From: Herbaspirillum sp. 3R11
GTDB lineage: Bacteria; Pseudomonadota; Gammaproteobacteria; Burkholderiales; Burkholderiaceae_D
DNA length: 64,000 nucleotides
NCBI RefSeq assembly: GCF_004563925.1
Contig: NZ_SPNJ01000002.1
Span: 434,001 to 498,000, forward strand
Direction: 5' to 3'
In this document: positions 49,747 through 59,419 of the stretch, in pieces
Layout of the letters: each line of letters starts with the position of its first letter
Position numbering within the stretch: the first letter of the stretch is position 1
The notes under the pieces: model-generated
Seen by the model: the letters and a program-made list of their open reading frames with translations, nothing else
What the model was told of the DNA's origin: nothing
Databases searched by the model: none
Position numbers and translations under genes: made by a program

Positions 49747-49758
49747 AGTTTCAAAAGA

Positions 49759-49788
49759 AAAGGCCCACCGTTTGGTGGGCCTTTTTTT
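49759..49788 (+). terminator. Terminator after tRNA-Thr
   Basis: AAGGCCCACC-GTTT-GGTGGGCCTT forms a ten-bp stem followed by seven T. The rest of the gap to the next gene (49789-50037) shows no recognisable gene or element. Confidence 0.95.
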
Positions 49789-50037
49789 GTCTTCAGTTCG
49801 TCATCGTGAAACATGGGAGCGCTTTTGCGCAAGCTTGCCTCGGCTTCATGCCGGCGAATCAATCCTTCAACTCCATTCTCCCAGGCAAGCACTGTGGCGT
49901 CCCGTCACAGCCCCTGATCGTTTTCGGGACAAGCAATCACGCTTTGGGGACAAACGCCGCCGGCGGCGAATCAAGCGCGCAGCGCTCATGCAGAATCCAG
50001 ACATACGGTGACACACCGCATCCCACATGGAGTCTGT

Positions 50038-51030
50038 ATGGAAACTGCCTCAACCAGCCGCGCTGCCATTCCGGCCGCGCGCACGCAATCTGTCCGTCAT
50101 ATGCCGATCGGTCTGTTCGGCTCCGTCATGAGTATCGCCGGCCTTGCGCTGGCCTGGCGTCTGGCCAGCAAGGCCTATGGCGTCACCATTGCCGTGTCCG
50201 ACACCATCGGCGTCGTCGCACTGGCGCTATTCGCAGTGCTGGTGCTGTCCTACCTCGGCAAGCTGGTCCTGCATCCGGAAATCGTGAAGGCGGAGTTCGC
50301 ACATCCTGTCAGCGGCAGCTTCTTCGGCACCGTCGGCATCAGCATCATGCTGCTCTCTAGCGTGATCGGCAGCTACAGCAGTTCGGCGCAGCTGGTGGTC
50401 TGGTGCATCGGCACCGTCATCACGCTGGCCCTGAGTGTGCTCATGATCTCGCGTCTGTTGAACGGCAACGCCGCGCCGGCGAGCGCGGTGCCGGCATGGC
50501 TGATCGGCGGCGTCGGCAGTCTCGACATCGTGGTGACGGGCGGCAGCTTCACGACGAGCTGGACGCATGAGGTGAATCTGCTGGGGGCCGCCATCGGCAG
50601 CGTCAGCGCGATTGTTTTCTTCATCCTGATTTTTTCGCGGCTGATTCATCACGATCCGCTCAGCGCCGCCATGCGTCCGTCGAAGATGATCCTGATGGCG
50701 CCGTTCGCGGTCGGCTTCATCGCCTACGTCAACCTGGCGCAGAAGGTGGACATGTTCGCCGCGCTGCTTTTCTACTTCGGGCTGTTCCTGTTTGCGATCA
50801 TCCTGTATCGCCTGCTGGTGAAGCCGGCGCCGTTCTCGTCGACATGGTGGGGCATCGGCTTCCCGATGGCGGCCATGACCAATGCGGCGTTCATCTACGC
50901 CGGTGCGGTGGGAGGAAAGGGATTGGGACTCATCGCGGCGTTTCTGCTGTTCGTGCTCACGACCTCGATCATCGTATTGTCATTCCGTACGCTGCACGCC
51001 TTGCTTACCGGACGTTTGCTGAGCGCTTAG
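50038..51030 (+). CDS. SLAC1/TehA family anion channel-like protein
   Basis: The 330-aa integral membrane protein has about ten transmembrane helices and fits the tellurite-resistance/dicarboxylate (TDT, SLAC1-TehA) family: an early PIGLFGSVMSIAGLALAWR, and WWGIGFPMAAMTNAAFIYA near residue 265-283 are typical of the pore-forming repeats. Its substrate (for example chloride, nitrate or tellurite-related anions) is not predictable. The start at 50038 has GGAG at eight bases. It is convergent with the GlxA-like regulator. Confidence 0.88.
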   Translation: METASTSRAAIPAARTQSVRHMPIGLFGSVMSIAGLALAWRLASKAYGVTIAVSDTIGVVALALFAVLVLSYLGKLVLHPEIVKAEFAHPVSGSFFGTVGISIMLLSSVIGSYSSSAQLVVWCIGTVITLALSVLMISRLLNGNAAPASAVPAWLIGGVGSLDIVVTGGSFTTSWTHEVNLLGAAIGSVSAIVFFILIFSRLIHHDPLSAAMRPSKMILMAPFAVGFIAYVNLAQKVDMFAALLFYFGLFLFAIILYRLLVKPAPFSSTWWGIGFPMAAMTNAAFIYAGAVGGKGLGLIAAFLLFVLTTSIIVLSFRTLHALLTGRLLSA

Positions 51031-51042
51031 TTCGGTCCAGTC

Positions 51043-52008
51043 TCAAGTGCGATCCGCGCGAAAACCGTCTCTGTAAGTCTTCGGCGTGGTGTTCAGCTGA
51101 CGCGAAAAAATCATGCGCATCTGCGTCGCGTTGCTGAAGCCGCAGCGGAAGGCCACGGTCTTCAGCGGCACGTCGGTTTCTTCCAGCAGCTTGCGCGCGA
51201 AGTCGATGCGGACCTGTTCGACGAACACCGACGGCGTCACGTTCGCATGCTTGGCGAAGGCGCGCGAAAAGGTGCGGCGGCTGACGCCGACCGCATCAGC
51301 GATTTCTTCAATGGTCAGAGCGTCGCTGATGTGGTCGGTGACGTATTTCAGCACCTTGGCAACCAGCGAATCCTCATTTGGTCCGACCGCGAGATAAGGG
51401 CTGTATTGCGACTGACCACCCTCGCGGCGGATGTAGACGATCAGGCGCTTGGCCACCTTGATGGCGAGCTCGTGGCCCCAGTCTTCGGCCACCAGCGCCA
51501 GGCACAGATCGATGCCGGCGGTGACGCCGCCGCAGGTGAACAGATTGCCGTCGCGCACAAAGATCTTGTCGGGCCGGACGTTCAGTTCGGGGAACTGTTT
51601 GGCGAGACGCTCGGCATGATCCCAATGTGTCGTCACTTCGCGGCCGGCCAGGAGTCCGGCGTGCCCCAGCAGGAAGACGCCGTTGCAGACCGCGCCGAAT
51701 TTCGCCGCGCCGCGCGCCCGTTCGTTCAGCCAATCCATGAAAGCCGGGTCAGGCCGGTATTCCGGCACGCGCGGTCCGCCGGCCACCAGCAGCAAGTCGC
51801 TGTCGGCATGGAAATTCGGATAGTCGACATGCACCCGGAACTCCATTCCGCTGGAGCACATGACGCTGTCGGGACGTTCGCCCACCAACGTGATCTTGTA
51901 GTGATCCTTGGCCGGCAGCAACAGGTTGGCCTCCGAGAACACATCCAGGGGACCGGCTACGTCCAGCGCTTGCACGCCGTCAAAGACAACCAGGGTCAGC
52001 TTCTTCAT
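51043..52008 (-). CDS. GlxA-like AraC family transcriptional regulator
   Basis: The 321-aa protein has an N-terminal DJ-1/PfpI amidotransferase-like domain (about residues 1-180, with the elbow AVCNGVFLLG carrying C108) and a C-terminal AraC helix-turn-helix domain (about 215-315, ADAVGVSRRTFSRAFAKH and ALEKVAFRCGFSN-type second helix). Such regulators often control nearby catabolic or transport genes; targets here are unknown. The start MKKLTLVVFDG is preferred over an upstream in-frame ATG. Confidence 0.94.
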   Translation of the reverse strand: MKKLTLVVFDGVQALDVAGPLDVFSEANLLLPAKDHYKITLVGERPDSVMCSSGMEFRVHVDYPNFHADSDLLLVAGGPRVPEYRPDPAFMDWLNERARGAAKFGAVCNGVFLLGHAGLLAGREVTTHWDHAERLAKQFPELNVRPDKIFVRDGNLFTCGGVTAGIDLCLALVAEDWGHELAIKVAKRLIVYIRREGGQSQYSPYLAVGPNEDSLVAKVLKYVTDHISDALTIEEIADAVGVSRRTFSRAFAKHANVTPSVFVEQVRIDFARKLLEETDVPLKTVAFRCGFSNATQMRMIFSRQLNTTPKTYRDGFRADRT

Positions 52009-52119
52009 ACATCGTTCCTTGCGGCTTTGCATGCCGGGTTTTTATTGTTGGTTCGGCGCGCGCATGCGGCCGGGGTCCAACTTTATCAGGAAATCCCGGC
52101 GTTTTTATCTCGCTTCCCT

Positions 52120-52746
52120 TCATTTCTCCCAGCCGCGTGGACGCGACAATTCAAAGTTGGCGTCGCTGCGGGTGCGGCCGTACCAGTCGCCGCCCATGCG
52201 CGCCAGCAGATTGAGTTTGACCGGATCCGGCAGCTGCTTGTCGTTGAGGATGTTCGCGTCGAAATGCGCGGCCAGCACGCGGCCCAGCAGGATGTGGCAA
52301 GACGGCGCGTCAGCGGGATAGGGCGTGCAGCTGACCAGTTCGCATTCGAGGCTGACCGGCGCCGCCGCGACGCGCGCCGGCCGCACCAGCGTCGAGGGAG
52401 CTGTGGCAATGCCGCAGCGTTCGAATTCGCTGACGTCGGCGTCGTACGAAAATGAGGTTTCGTTCATGGCGTCGGCCATGTCGAAGCCGACCAGGTTGAC
52501 CACCAGCTGGCCGGTTTCCTGCACATTGCGCACGGTGTCCTTGATGCCGCCGTCGCGCTGCACCAGCGGCGAAACCATCACCGTCGGCGGTTTGCCTGTG
52601 ATCATCTGGAAGAAGCTGAACGGCGCCAGGTTGCTCACGCCGGCAGCCGACACGGTGGACACCCAGGCCACCGGGCGCGGGATCACGGCCGAGGCCAGCC
52701 AGCTATACGCCTGGCGCGGATCAACCTGGGAAAAATCGAGAAACAT
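52120..52746 (-). CDS. Flavin reductase family protein
   Basis: The 208-aa protein has the FMN-binding flavin reductase domain: AVIPRPVAWVSTVSAAGVSNLAPFSFFQ and the conserved NETS stretch and HILLGRV motif. Members are flavin reductases or FMN-binding esterase-like proteins, often partnering a monooxygenase, but no monooxygenase is next to it. The divergent transporter genes start 126 bases away and may share regulation. Confidence 0.93.
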   Translation of the reverse strand: MFLDFSQVDPRQAYSWLASAVIPRPVAWVSTVSAAGVSNLAPFSFFQMITGKPPTVMVSPLVQRDGGIKDTVRNVQETGQLVVNLVGFDMADAMNETSFSYDADVSEFERCGIATAPSTLVRPARVAAAPVSLECELVSCTPYPADAPSCHILLGRVLAAHFDANILNDKQLPDPVKLNLLARMGGDWYGRTRSDANFELSRPRGWEK

Positions 52747-52872
52747 GCAGACTCCATTGTTGGCAAGGTGGGCGCACAGGACGTTTGGCGGCGCGGCATC
52801 GTATACTCTAGCCCAATATTCCCCGATGGCGTGCGCGCAAGCCGCAGCGCCGTCCTCCGGCAAATACATGCA

Positions 52873-54762
52873 ATGACCTTTTCCAGCCTCGCAGTACAAC
52901 TGATCAACGGCCTCGCCGACGCTTCCGCCATGTTCCTGGTGGCGGCCGGCCTGTCGCTGATTTTCGGCGTCACGCGCATCGTCAACTTCGCCCACGGCTC
53001 GTTCTACATGCTCGGCGTGTTCATCGCCTATACGCTGGTCAGCCTGATCGGCGCCAGCGGCGTCGGCTTCTGGAGTGCGGTGCTGTTGTCCGCCTGCGCG
53101 GTGGCGCTGCTCGGCGCACTGGTCGAGATCACCATCCTGCGCCGCATTTATCGCGCGCCCGAGCTGTTCCAGTTGCTGGCGACATTTGCGCTGGTGCTGG
53201 TGTTGAAAGACGCCGCCCTCTACCTGTGGGGACCGGAAGACCTGTTCGGTCCGCGTGCGCCCGGCCTGGCCGGATCGGTGGAGTTCCTCGGCCGTCGCCT
53301 GCCGCAATACGACCTGGTGCTGATCGTCATCGGTCCGGTCGTGCTCGGCCTGTTGTGGCTGCTGCTCAATCGCACGCGCTGGGGTACGCTGATCCGCGCG
53401 GCGACCCAGGATCGCGAAATGGCCGGCGCGCTCGGCATCAACCAGTCGTGGCTGTTCACCGGCGTCTTCGCGCTCGGCTGCTTCCTGGCCGGCCTCGGCG
53501 GCGCGCTGCAGGGGCCGCGCATCCCGGCCACTCTGGCGCTGGATCTGGAAACCATCGGCAACGCCTTCGTGGTGGTGGTGGTCGGCGGCATGGGTTCCAT
53601 CGGCGGCGCTTTCCTGGCGGCCTTGCTGATCGCCGAAATCAAGGCGCTGTGCGTCGCTTTCGGCCAGGTCTCGATTGTCGGCGTGGTGGTCTCGCTGTCG
53701 AAGTTGACGCTGGTGGCGGAGTTCCTCGTCATGGCGCTGATCCTGGTGTTACGACCCTGGGGCCTGCTCGGCAAGCCGCAGGTCGCCAATCGTGTCGCCG
53801 GTCCGCCCGAGGCGCCGCTGCGCCCGGCAAACGCCATGCAACGCCGTCTCGGCCTGGCCGGCCTCGTCCTGCTGCTGGCAGCGCCGCTGCTTGCCGGCAG
53901 CTTCCCTTACCTGAGCGTCTTGCTGGTGGAAATATTCATCGCCGTGCTGTTCGCCGCAAGCCTGCATTTCATCATGGGGCCGGGCGGCATGCATTCCTTC
54001 GGCCATGCCGCGTATTTCGGGTTGGGCGCCTATGCGGCAGCGCTGGTGTTGACCGGCCTGCACCTGCCGATGGAAGTGGCGCTCATCGCCGGCCCGTTGG
54101 CGGGCGCAGTCGGCGCGCTGCTGTTCGGCTGGTTCTGCGTGCGGCTGTCGGGCGTCTACCTGGCGATGCTGACGCTGGCGTTCGCGCAGATCGTCTGGGC
54201 CATCGTGTTCCAATGGGACGAGGTCACCGGCGGCAGCAACGGCCTGGTCGGCATCTGGCCTTCGGCCTGGGCAGCATCGCCGACAGCTTTCTACTATCTG
54301 GCGCTGGCGTTCAGCGTGGCGGGCGTGTTGTTGCTGCGGCGCGTGCTGTTTGCGCCGTTCGGCTACGCCATGCGCGCCGGCCGCGATTCGCCTCTGCGCG
54401 CGGAAGCCATCGGCATCAACGCCAAGCGCGTGCAATGGATGGCCTTCATCGTCGCCGGCCTGTTCTGCGGCATGGCCGGCGCCTTGTTCGCGTTTTCCAA
54501 GGGCAGCATTTCACCGGAAGCGATCAGCGTGAGCCGCTCGGTCGACGGCCTCGTGATGGTCATGCTGGGCGGCATCCAGACGCTGTTCGGACCGGTCGCC
54601 GGTGCGGCCGTGTTCACCTGGCTGCAGGACGTGATCGCGCGCGAGACGGATTACTGGCGCGCCCTGTTGGGAGCGGTCATTTTGGCGCTGGTGCTGTTGT
54701 TCCCCGCAGGTATCGCCGGCGTCTCGAACAGATGGCGCAAGAATGCAGGGGAGGTCGCATGA
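52873..54762 (+). CDS. Fused branched-chain amino acid ABC permease (LivH-LivM)
   Basis: The 629-aa protein joins two permeases: residues 1 to about 290 are LivH-like (INGLADASAMFLVAAGLSLIFGVTRIVNFAHGSFYMLG) and residues about 320-629 are LivM-like (AASLHFIMGPGGMHSFGHAAYFGLGAYAAA). It transports branched-chain amino acids or related compounds such as urea, aromatic compounds or short-chain amides. The ATG at 52873 starts MTFSSLAVQLING. It overlaps the ATPase gene by four bases. No periplasmic binding protein gene is adjacent. Confidence 0.94.
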   Translation: MTFSSLAVQLINGLADASAMFLVAAGLSLIFGVTRIVNFAHGSFYMLGVFIAYTLVSLIGASGVGFWSAVLLSACAVALLGALVEITILRRIYRAPELFQLLATFALVLVLKDAALYLWGPEDLFGPRAPGLAGSVEFLGRRLPQYDLVLIVIGPVVLGLLWLLLNRTRWGTLIRAATQDREMAGALGINQSWLFTGVFALGCFLAGLGGALQGPRIPATLALDLETIGNAFVVVVVGGMGSIGGAFLAALLIAEIKALCVAFGQVSIVGVVVSLSKLTLVAEFLVMALILVLRPWGLLGKPQVANRVAGPPEAPLRPANAMQRRLGLAGLVLLLAAPLLAGSFPYLSVLLVEIFIAVLFAASLHFIMGPGGMHSFGHAAYFGLGAYAAALVLTGLHLPMEVALIAGPLAGAVGALLFGWFCVRLSGVYLAMLTLAFAQIVWAIVFQWDEVTGGSNGLVGIWPSAWAASPTAFYYLALAFSVAGVLLLRRVLFAPFGYAMRAGRDSPLRAEAIGINAKRVQWMAFIVAGLFCGMAGALFAFSKGSISPEAISVSRSVDGLVMVMLGGIQTLFGPVAGAAVFTWLQDVIARETDYWRALLGAVILALVLLFPAGIAGVSNRWRKNAGEVA

Positions 54763-55535
54763 GTCTGCTGCAAGTACGCGACCTCGGCAAGAGTTTCGGC
54801 GGCGTCAAGGCGCTCGACGGCGTGTCGTTTGACCTGCCTGAAGGACAGTTGCTCGCCCTGCTGGGGCCGAACGGCGCCGGCAAGTCGACCTGTTTCAACA
54901 TCCTCAACGGCCAGTACAGGCCCGACGCCGGCACGGTGCACTTCGACGGCCGCGAGATCAGCAATGCGCGCAGCAGCATGCAGCCGCGCGACGTCTGGCG
55001 TCTGGGCGTCGGCCGCACCTTCCAGATCTCCGCCGCCTTCAATTCCTTGACCGTCGTCGAAAACATCCAGATGGCGCTGATCTCGCGCGAGCGCAAGGTG
55101 TTCAGCCTGTGGCGTCCGGCGGCCAGCAGGTATCGCGATGAAGCGATGGAATTGCTGGCCACGGTCGGCATGGCCGCGCAGGCGCAGCGTCCCTGCGCCG
55201 TATTGGCTTACGGCGACGTCAAGCGCGTCGAGTTGGCGATCGCGCTGGCCAATCGTCCGCGCCTGCTGCTGATGGACGAACCCACCGCCGGCATGGCGCC
55301 GGGCGAGCGCAACGAACTGATGGCGCTGACCAAAGAACTGGTGGTCGCACGCAAGCTCTCGGTGCTGTTTACCGAGCACAGCATGGACGTGGTGTTCGCC
55401 TTCGCCGATCGCATGATCGTGCTGGCGCGCGGCCGCATCATCGCGCAGGGCGACGGCGAGACCATCCGCAATCATCCGCAGGTGCAGGAGGTGTATCTGG
55501 GCACCGGCAAGACATTCGAAAAGGAAGCGCGATGA
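54759..55535 (+). CDS. Branched-chain amino acid ABC transporter ATP-binding protein (LivG-like)
   Basis: The 258-aa ATPase has Walker A GPNGAGKST, a family LivG insertion region, and Walker B LLMDEPTAGMAP. The signature position reads LAYGDVKRVE rather than LSGGQ, which is common for LivG. It overlaps both the permease gene and livF-like gene by four bases. Confidence 0.94.
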   Translation: MSLLQVRDLGKSFGGVKALDGVSFDLPEGQLLALLGPNGAGKSTCFNILNGQYRPDAGTVHFDGREISNARSSMQPRDVWRLGVGRTFQISAAFNSLTVVENIQMALISRERKVFSLWRPAASRYRDEAMELLATVGMAAQAQRPCAVLAYGDVKRVELAIALANRPRLLLMDEPTAGMAPGERNELMALTKELVVARKLSVLFTEHSMDVVFAFADRMIVLARGRIIAQGDGETIRNHPQVQEVYLGTGKTFEKEAR

Positions 55536-56257
55536 GCGGCGTGCAGACAGACAGCCTGTTGCGTGTCGAGAATCTCAACGCCTGGTACGGCCAGGCCCAC
55601 ATCCTGTTCGATGTCGGCCTGGAAGTCCGGCGCGGCGAAGTGGTGGCGCTGATGGGCCGCAACGGCGCCGGCAAGTCGACCACGATGAAAGCCGTCATGG
55701 GATTGCTCGATCGCGCCGACGGCAAGGTCGTGTTTCGCGGCCAGGATATCAGCCGCGCGCAGCCGCACAAGATCGCGCGCATGGGCATGGGTTACGTGCC
55801 GGAAGACCGGCGCATCTTTTCCGAACTGAGCGTGCTCGAGAACCTCGAAGTCGGCCGCCAGCCGCCGCGGCCCGACGCCTTCGCGTGGACGCCGCAGCAA
55901 CTGTTCGAACTGTTCCCCAATCTCGGTGAAATGCCGCAGCGCGCCGGCGGCCACATGAGCGGCGGCGAGCAGCAGATGCTGACCGTCGCGCGCACGCTGA
56001 TGGGCAATCCCTACCTGGTGCTGCTGGACGAACCGTCCGAAGGCGTGGCGCCGGTGATCGTCGAACAGATGGCCGACATGATCCTGCGCCTGAAGCAGGC
56101 CGGCATGGCGATCCTGCTGTCCGAGCAGAACCTGCATTTCGCCGGACTTGTCAGCGACCGCGCCTACATCCTGGAGAACGGCCACATCCGCTACCAGGGC
56201 ACGATGCAGGAACTGGCGCGCGATGACGCCGTGCGCCGCGCTTACCTGGCAGTGTAG
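55532..56257 (+). CDS. Branched-chain amino acid ABC transporter ATP-binding protein (LivF-like)
   Basis: The 241-aa ATPase has Walker A GRNGAGKST, signature MSGGEQQM and Walker B LLDEPSEGVAP, all typical of LivF. It is the third overlapping gene of the transporter operon and is followed after 28 bases by the DadA-like gene. Confidence 0.95.
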   Translation: MSGVQTDSLLRVENLNAWYGQAHILFDVGLEVRRGEVVALMGRNGAGKSTTMKAVMGLLDRADGKVVFRGQDISRAQPHKIARMGMGYVPEDRRIFSELSVLENLEVGRQPPRPDAFAWTPQQLFELFPNLGEMPQRAGGHMSGGEQQMLTVARTLMGNPYLVLLDEPSEGVAPVIVEQMADMILRLKQAGMAILLSEQNLHFAGLVSDRAYILENGHIRYQGTMQELARDDAVRRAYLAV

Positions 56258-56285
56258 TGACGCCAAACTGCGTATACTTGTGCCC

Positions 56286-57596
56286 ATGACTACGCCCACT
56301 TCCTCCGCTTCTCCCACGGAAATTTCCGCCACCTCCACCCAGCGCCGCGTCGTCGTCATCGGCGCCGGTGCGGTGGGGTTGATGAGCGCGCTGCATGCGC
56401 TCGACCAGGGTTTGCAGGTGACCATCGTCGATCCGGGGCAGCCGGGCGGTGAGCATGCCTCAAGCTACGGCAACGCCGGCTGGCTGTCTTCGCATTCGGT
56501 GCTGCCGCCGTCCGAGCCGGGCGTGTGGAAGAAGGTGCCGGGTTTCCTGGCTGATCCGCTGGGGCCGCTATCGGTGCGCTGGCGCTACCTGCCGCGCACC
56601 TTGCCGTGGCTGTTGCGCTATCTGGTGGCCGGTTCGACGACAGCGCGTATCAGCTCGACTGCGGCGGCATTGCGGCCGCTGCTGCAGGGCGCGGCGCCGC
56701 TGCATAAAGAAATCGCGGACCGCGCCGGCGTCGGCGACCTGATCGACCTTGGCGGTCTGCTGCACATCTATCGTTCGCGCGAGCACTTCGAAACCGACGC
56801 GCGGGGCTGGGGCATTCGCCGCAAGCTTGGCATCGGCTGGCAGGAATTGTCTGCGCAGGAACTGCACGCACGCGAACCGGACCTCGATCCGGCCTACGGT
56901 TTCGCCGTGCTGATTCCGGAAGCCGGGCATTGCCGCAATCCCGGAGCCTATATCGCCGCACTGGCGGCGCATGCCTGCGCACGCGGCGCGCGTCTGACGA
57001 CGGCGACTGCGACAGGTTTTCGTTTTGAAGGGAAGAAGCTGGCGGCGGTGCAGACCGACGCCGATGACATCGTTTGCGACGCCGCCGTCATCGCCGCCGG
57101 TGCGCAGTCGAAAGCATTGGCCGCGCAAGCCGGCGACAAGGTGCCGCTGGAAACCGAGCGTGGCTACCACGCCATGGTGCTCGCCCCCGAGGGCCGGCCG
57201 CGTACGCCGATGATGATCATGGACCGCAAGGTCATCGCCACACAGACCGAAGAGGGATTGCGCGTGGCGGGGCAGGTCGAGATTGCCTCTTTCGATGCGG
57301 CGCCGGACTGGCGGCGCGCCGAGATCATGCGCGACCTCGCATTGAAATTATTCCCGGCGCTGCCGCGCGACCTGCCTGCGAATCGCGTGCGCTACTGGCT
57401 GGGCCGTCGTCCCAGCATGCCGGACGGCTTGCCGTGCATCGGGCCGTCGTCGCGCAGCGCCGACATCATCCACGCCTTCGGCCACGGCCACATCGGCCTG
57501 GGATCATCGGCGCGTACCGGTCGCCTGGTGGGCCAGTTGCTGGCCGGGCAATTGCCCGAGATCGACCTGGCGCCGTTCAGTGCGCAACGCTTCTGA
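56286..57596 (+). CDS. FAD-dependent amino acid oxidoreductase (DadA-like)
   Basis: The 436-aa protein has the FAD-binding motif VVVIGAGAVGLMSALHALDQG near residue 22-42 and the C-terminal DAO signature GHGHIGLGSSARTGRLVGQLL. It resembles the small subunit of D-amino acid dehydrogenase and related glycine oxidases. Location right after the transporter suggests it oxidises the compound imported, perhaps an amino acid (inference). Confidence 0.9.
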   Translation: MTTPTSSASPTEISATSTQRRVVVIGAGAVGLMSALHALDQGLQVTIVDPGQPGGEHASSYGNAGWLSSHSVLPPSEPGVWKKVPGFLADPLGPLSVRWRYLPRTLPWLLRYLVAGSTTARISSTAAALRPLLQGAAPLHKEIADRAGVGDLIDLGGLLHIYRSREHFETDARGWGIRRKLGIGWQELSAQELHAREPDLDPAYGFAVLIPEAGHCRNPGAYIAALAAHACARGARLTTATATGFRFEGKKLAAVQTDADDIVCDAAVIAAGAQSKALAAQAGDKVPLETERGYHAMVLAPEGRPRTPMMIMDRKVIATQTEEGLRVAGQVEIASFDAAPDWRRAEIMRDLALKLFPALPRDLPANRVRYWLGRRPSMPDGLPCIGPSSRSADIIHAFGHGHIGLGSSARTGRLVGQLLAGQLPEIDLAPFSAQRF

Positions 57597-57620
57597 TCTG
57601 GTAGCTCTGCCGGGCTGGTT

Positions 57621-59372
57621 TCAATTCAGGTAAGTCAAAAATTCTTCCGCCGCCACCGGCCGCGCGAAGAAATATCCCTGCACTTCATCGCAGCCCCATT
57701 CCTTCACCAGGCCCATGATCTCTTCCGTCTCGACGCCCTCGGCGACGATGCGGTAGTCGAGGTCTTTGGCCAGCGCGATGATGGAGCGCACGATGCGCTG
57801 GTCGCGCTGGTTGGCGTGGACATTGCGGATCAGCGATTGATCCAGCTTGACCGTTGTCGCCGGCACATATTGCAGGTAGGAGAAATTGCTGTAGCCGGTG
57901 CCGAAGTCGTCGAGCGCAATGCTCATGCCCAGGCTGCGGATATCGTGCAAGGTTTGCAGCACCTTCTCGCTGTTCATCCACAAGCCTTCGGTGCACTCGA
58001 TCTCGATCTGGGACGGCGAAATGTCGTAGCGATTGCACAGTTCGGCCAGGCGGGCGCAGATGTTGGGTTCTTCCAGATTGCGCGCCGAGACGTTGAGCGC
58101 GATCTTCGGACGCTTGCCGATCGCGGCCCATGCGCGCATCTGGCGGAACGCGCTTTCCAGCACCCAGTCGGTCACGGGTTTGACCAGCGCCGTCTTTTCC
58201 ACCAGCGGAATGAATTCAGCCGGCGAAATCGCGCCGAGCTCGGCGTGCGTCCAGCGCAGCAGCGCTTCGGCGCTGTGGCAGGTATTGCTGGCGAGATCCA
58301 GCTTGGGCTGGAACACCAGACGGAATTCGTCGGCGTGCAGCACTTGTGGAATATCGTTCAGCAAGCGGAAGGCGCGCCGGTGGGTGTCGTCTTCCTGCTC
58401 GTTGTAGATTGACCAGCGGCGTTGTTCGCTCTGGGCCTGCTTGATCGCCGCCAGCGCCTTGCGCGGCGCATCGAGCACGCCCTCGCGGTCGGTGTGGAAG
58501 CTCACCATGCCGGCGTTCAGCACCAGGTTCAGCGGAATGTTCTGGATATGTAGCGGCGCGTCGAAGGCGTCATCCATGCCGCCTAGCACCGCGTGAAAAC
58601 TCTCCACGTCATGCGCATGCGACAGCAGCGCGAAACGCGTGCCGACGATGTGGAACACCGTCGCATGTTCATGCATCAGCGACTGCAGGCGTCGCCCGGT
58701 ATTGCGCACCAGTTCATCGTAGGCCGCTGCGCCGAGCGCGCTGGCGATATCGTGCGCCGCAGCGGCGTCGGGCATGTCGAGATAAACCAGTGCACGTTTT
58801 TCGGTCACGCCCATGGCCGCCAGCAGGTCGAGTTCATCGGCCAGCTGATGTGAATTGGCCATGCCGGAAATCGGATCGAGGCGGTCGACCGCGCGGCGCA
58901 GCGACAGGTGCGACATCACCAGCGCGGCCATGCGTTGCAACTGGGCGCGGTCGTCTTCACTCAGCGTGCGCGGCACCTTGTCGGCGATGCAGAAGCTGCC
59001 GATGGCGTGGCCGTCGGCGGTCAGCAGCGGCGCGCCGGCATAGAAGCGCACCGCGCTCGGACCGGTCACCAGAGGGAAATCGCGGAAACGCGGATCGAGG
59101 TGGGTGTCTTCGATCACCATCGTTTCGGCAGTGCGGATGGTGTAGTCGCAGAACGATTCCTTGCGCGGCGTCTCGCGCATGGTCATGCCGACGCTGCGCT
59201 TGATCCACTGGCGCTCGCCGTCAATCAGCGAGATGAAGGCCATCGGCACCTTGAAATGGCGCGCCGCCAGGTGGGTGATGTGTTCCAGTCCGTCCGCCAC
59301 CTTGCTGTCGAGCACGGCCAGCGCATCAAGTTGTCGCAAGGCCAGAATGCGCTCTGTTTCTCGGGTATCCAT
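57621..59372 (-). CDS. GAF-(degenerate GGDEF)-EAL cyclic di-GMP phosphodiesterase
   Basis: The 583-aa cytosolic protein has a GAF domain (about residues 25-160), a GGDEF-like domain without the motif (about 165-325; the site reads TRFALLSH) and an EAL domain (about 335-583). The EAL catalytic motifs are intact: AEALLRW, IEIECTEG, DDFGTGYSN, KLDQSLI, AEGVETEE and EVQGYFFARP. It should hydrolyse cyclic di-GMP under control of the GAF signal. It is divergent from the chemoreceptor gene, with tandem palindromes in between. Confidence 0.94.
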   Translation of the reverse strand: MDTRETERILALRQLDALAVLDSKVADGLEHITHLAARHFKVPMAFISLIDGERQWIKRSVGMTMRETPRKESFCDYTIRTAETMVIEDTHLDPRFRDFPLVTGPSAVRFYAGAPLLTADGHAIGSFCIADKVPRTLSEDDRAQLQRMAALVMSHLSLRRAVDRLDPISGMANSHQLADELDLLAAMGVTEKRALVYLDMPDAAAAHDIASALGAAAYDELVRNTGRRLQSLMHEHATVFHIVGTRFALLSHAHDVESFHAVLGGMDDAFDAPLHIQNIPLNLVLNAGMVSFHTDREGVLDAPRKALAAIKQAQSEQRRWSIYNEQEDDTHRRAFRLLNDIPQVLHADEFRLVFQPKLDLASNTCHSAEALLRWTHAELGAISPAEFIPLVEKTALVKPVTDWVLESAFRQMRAWAAIGKRPKIALNVSARNLEEPNICARLAELCNRYDISPSQIEIECTEGLWMNSEKVLQTLHDIRSLGMSIALDDFGTGYSNFSYLQYVPATTVKLDQSLIRNVHANQRDQRIVRSIIALAKDLDYRIVAEGVETEEIMGLVKEWGCDEVQGYFFARPVAAEEFLTYLN

Positions 59373-59404
59373 TACTGCTGCCTGTAGGTAATTTTTATGA
59401 TGGG

Positions 59405-59418
59405 TGCATAGCTATGCA
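59405..59418. promoter_or_regulatory. 14-bp perfect palindrome 1 (TGCATAGCTATGCA)
   Basis: A perfect inverted repeat 33 bases upstream of the GAF-EAL gene start. It is directly followed by a second palindrome of the same length. Likely a protein-binding site; the factor is unknown. Confidence 0.65.
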
Positions 59419-59419
59419 T

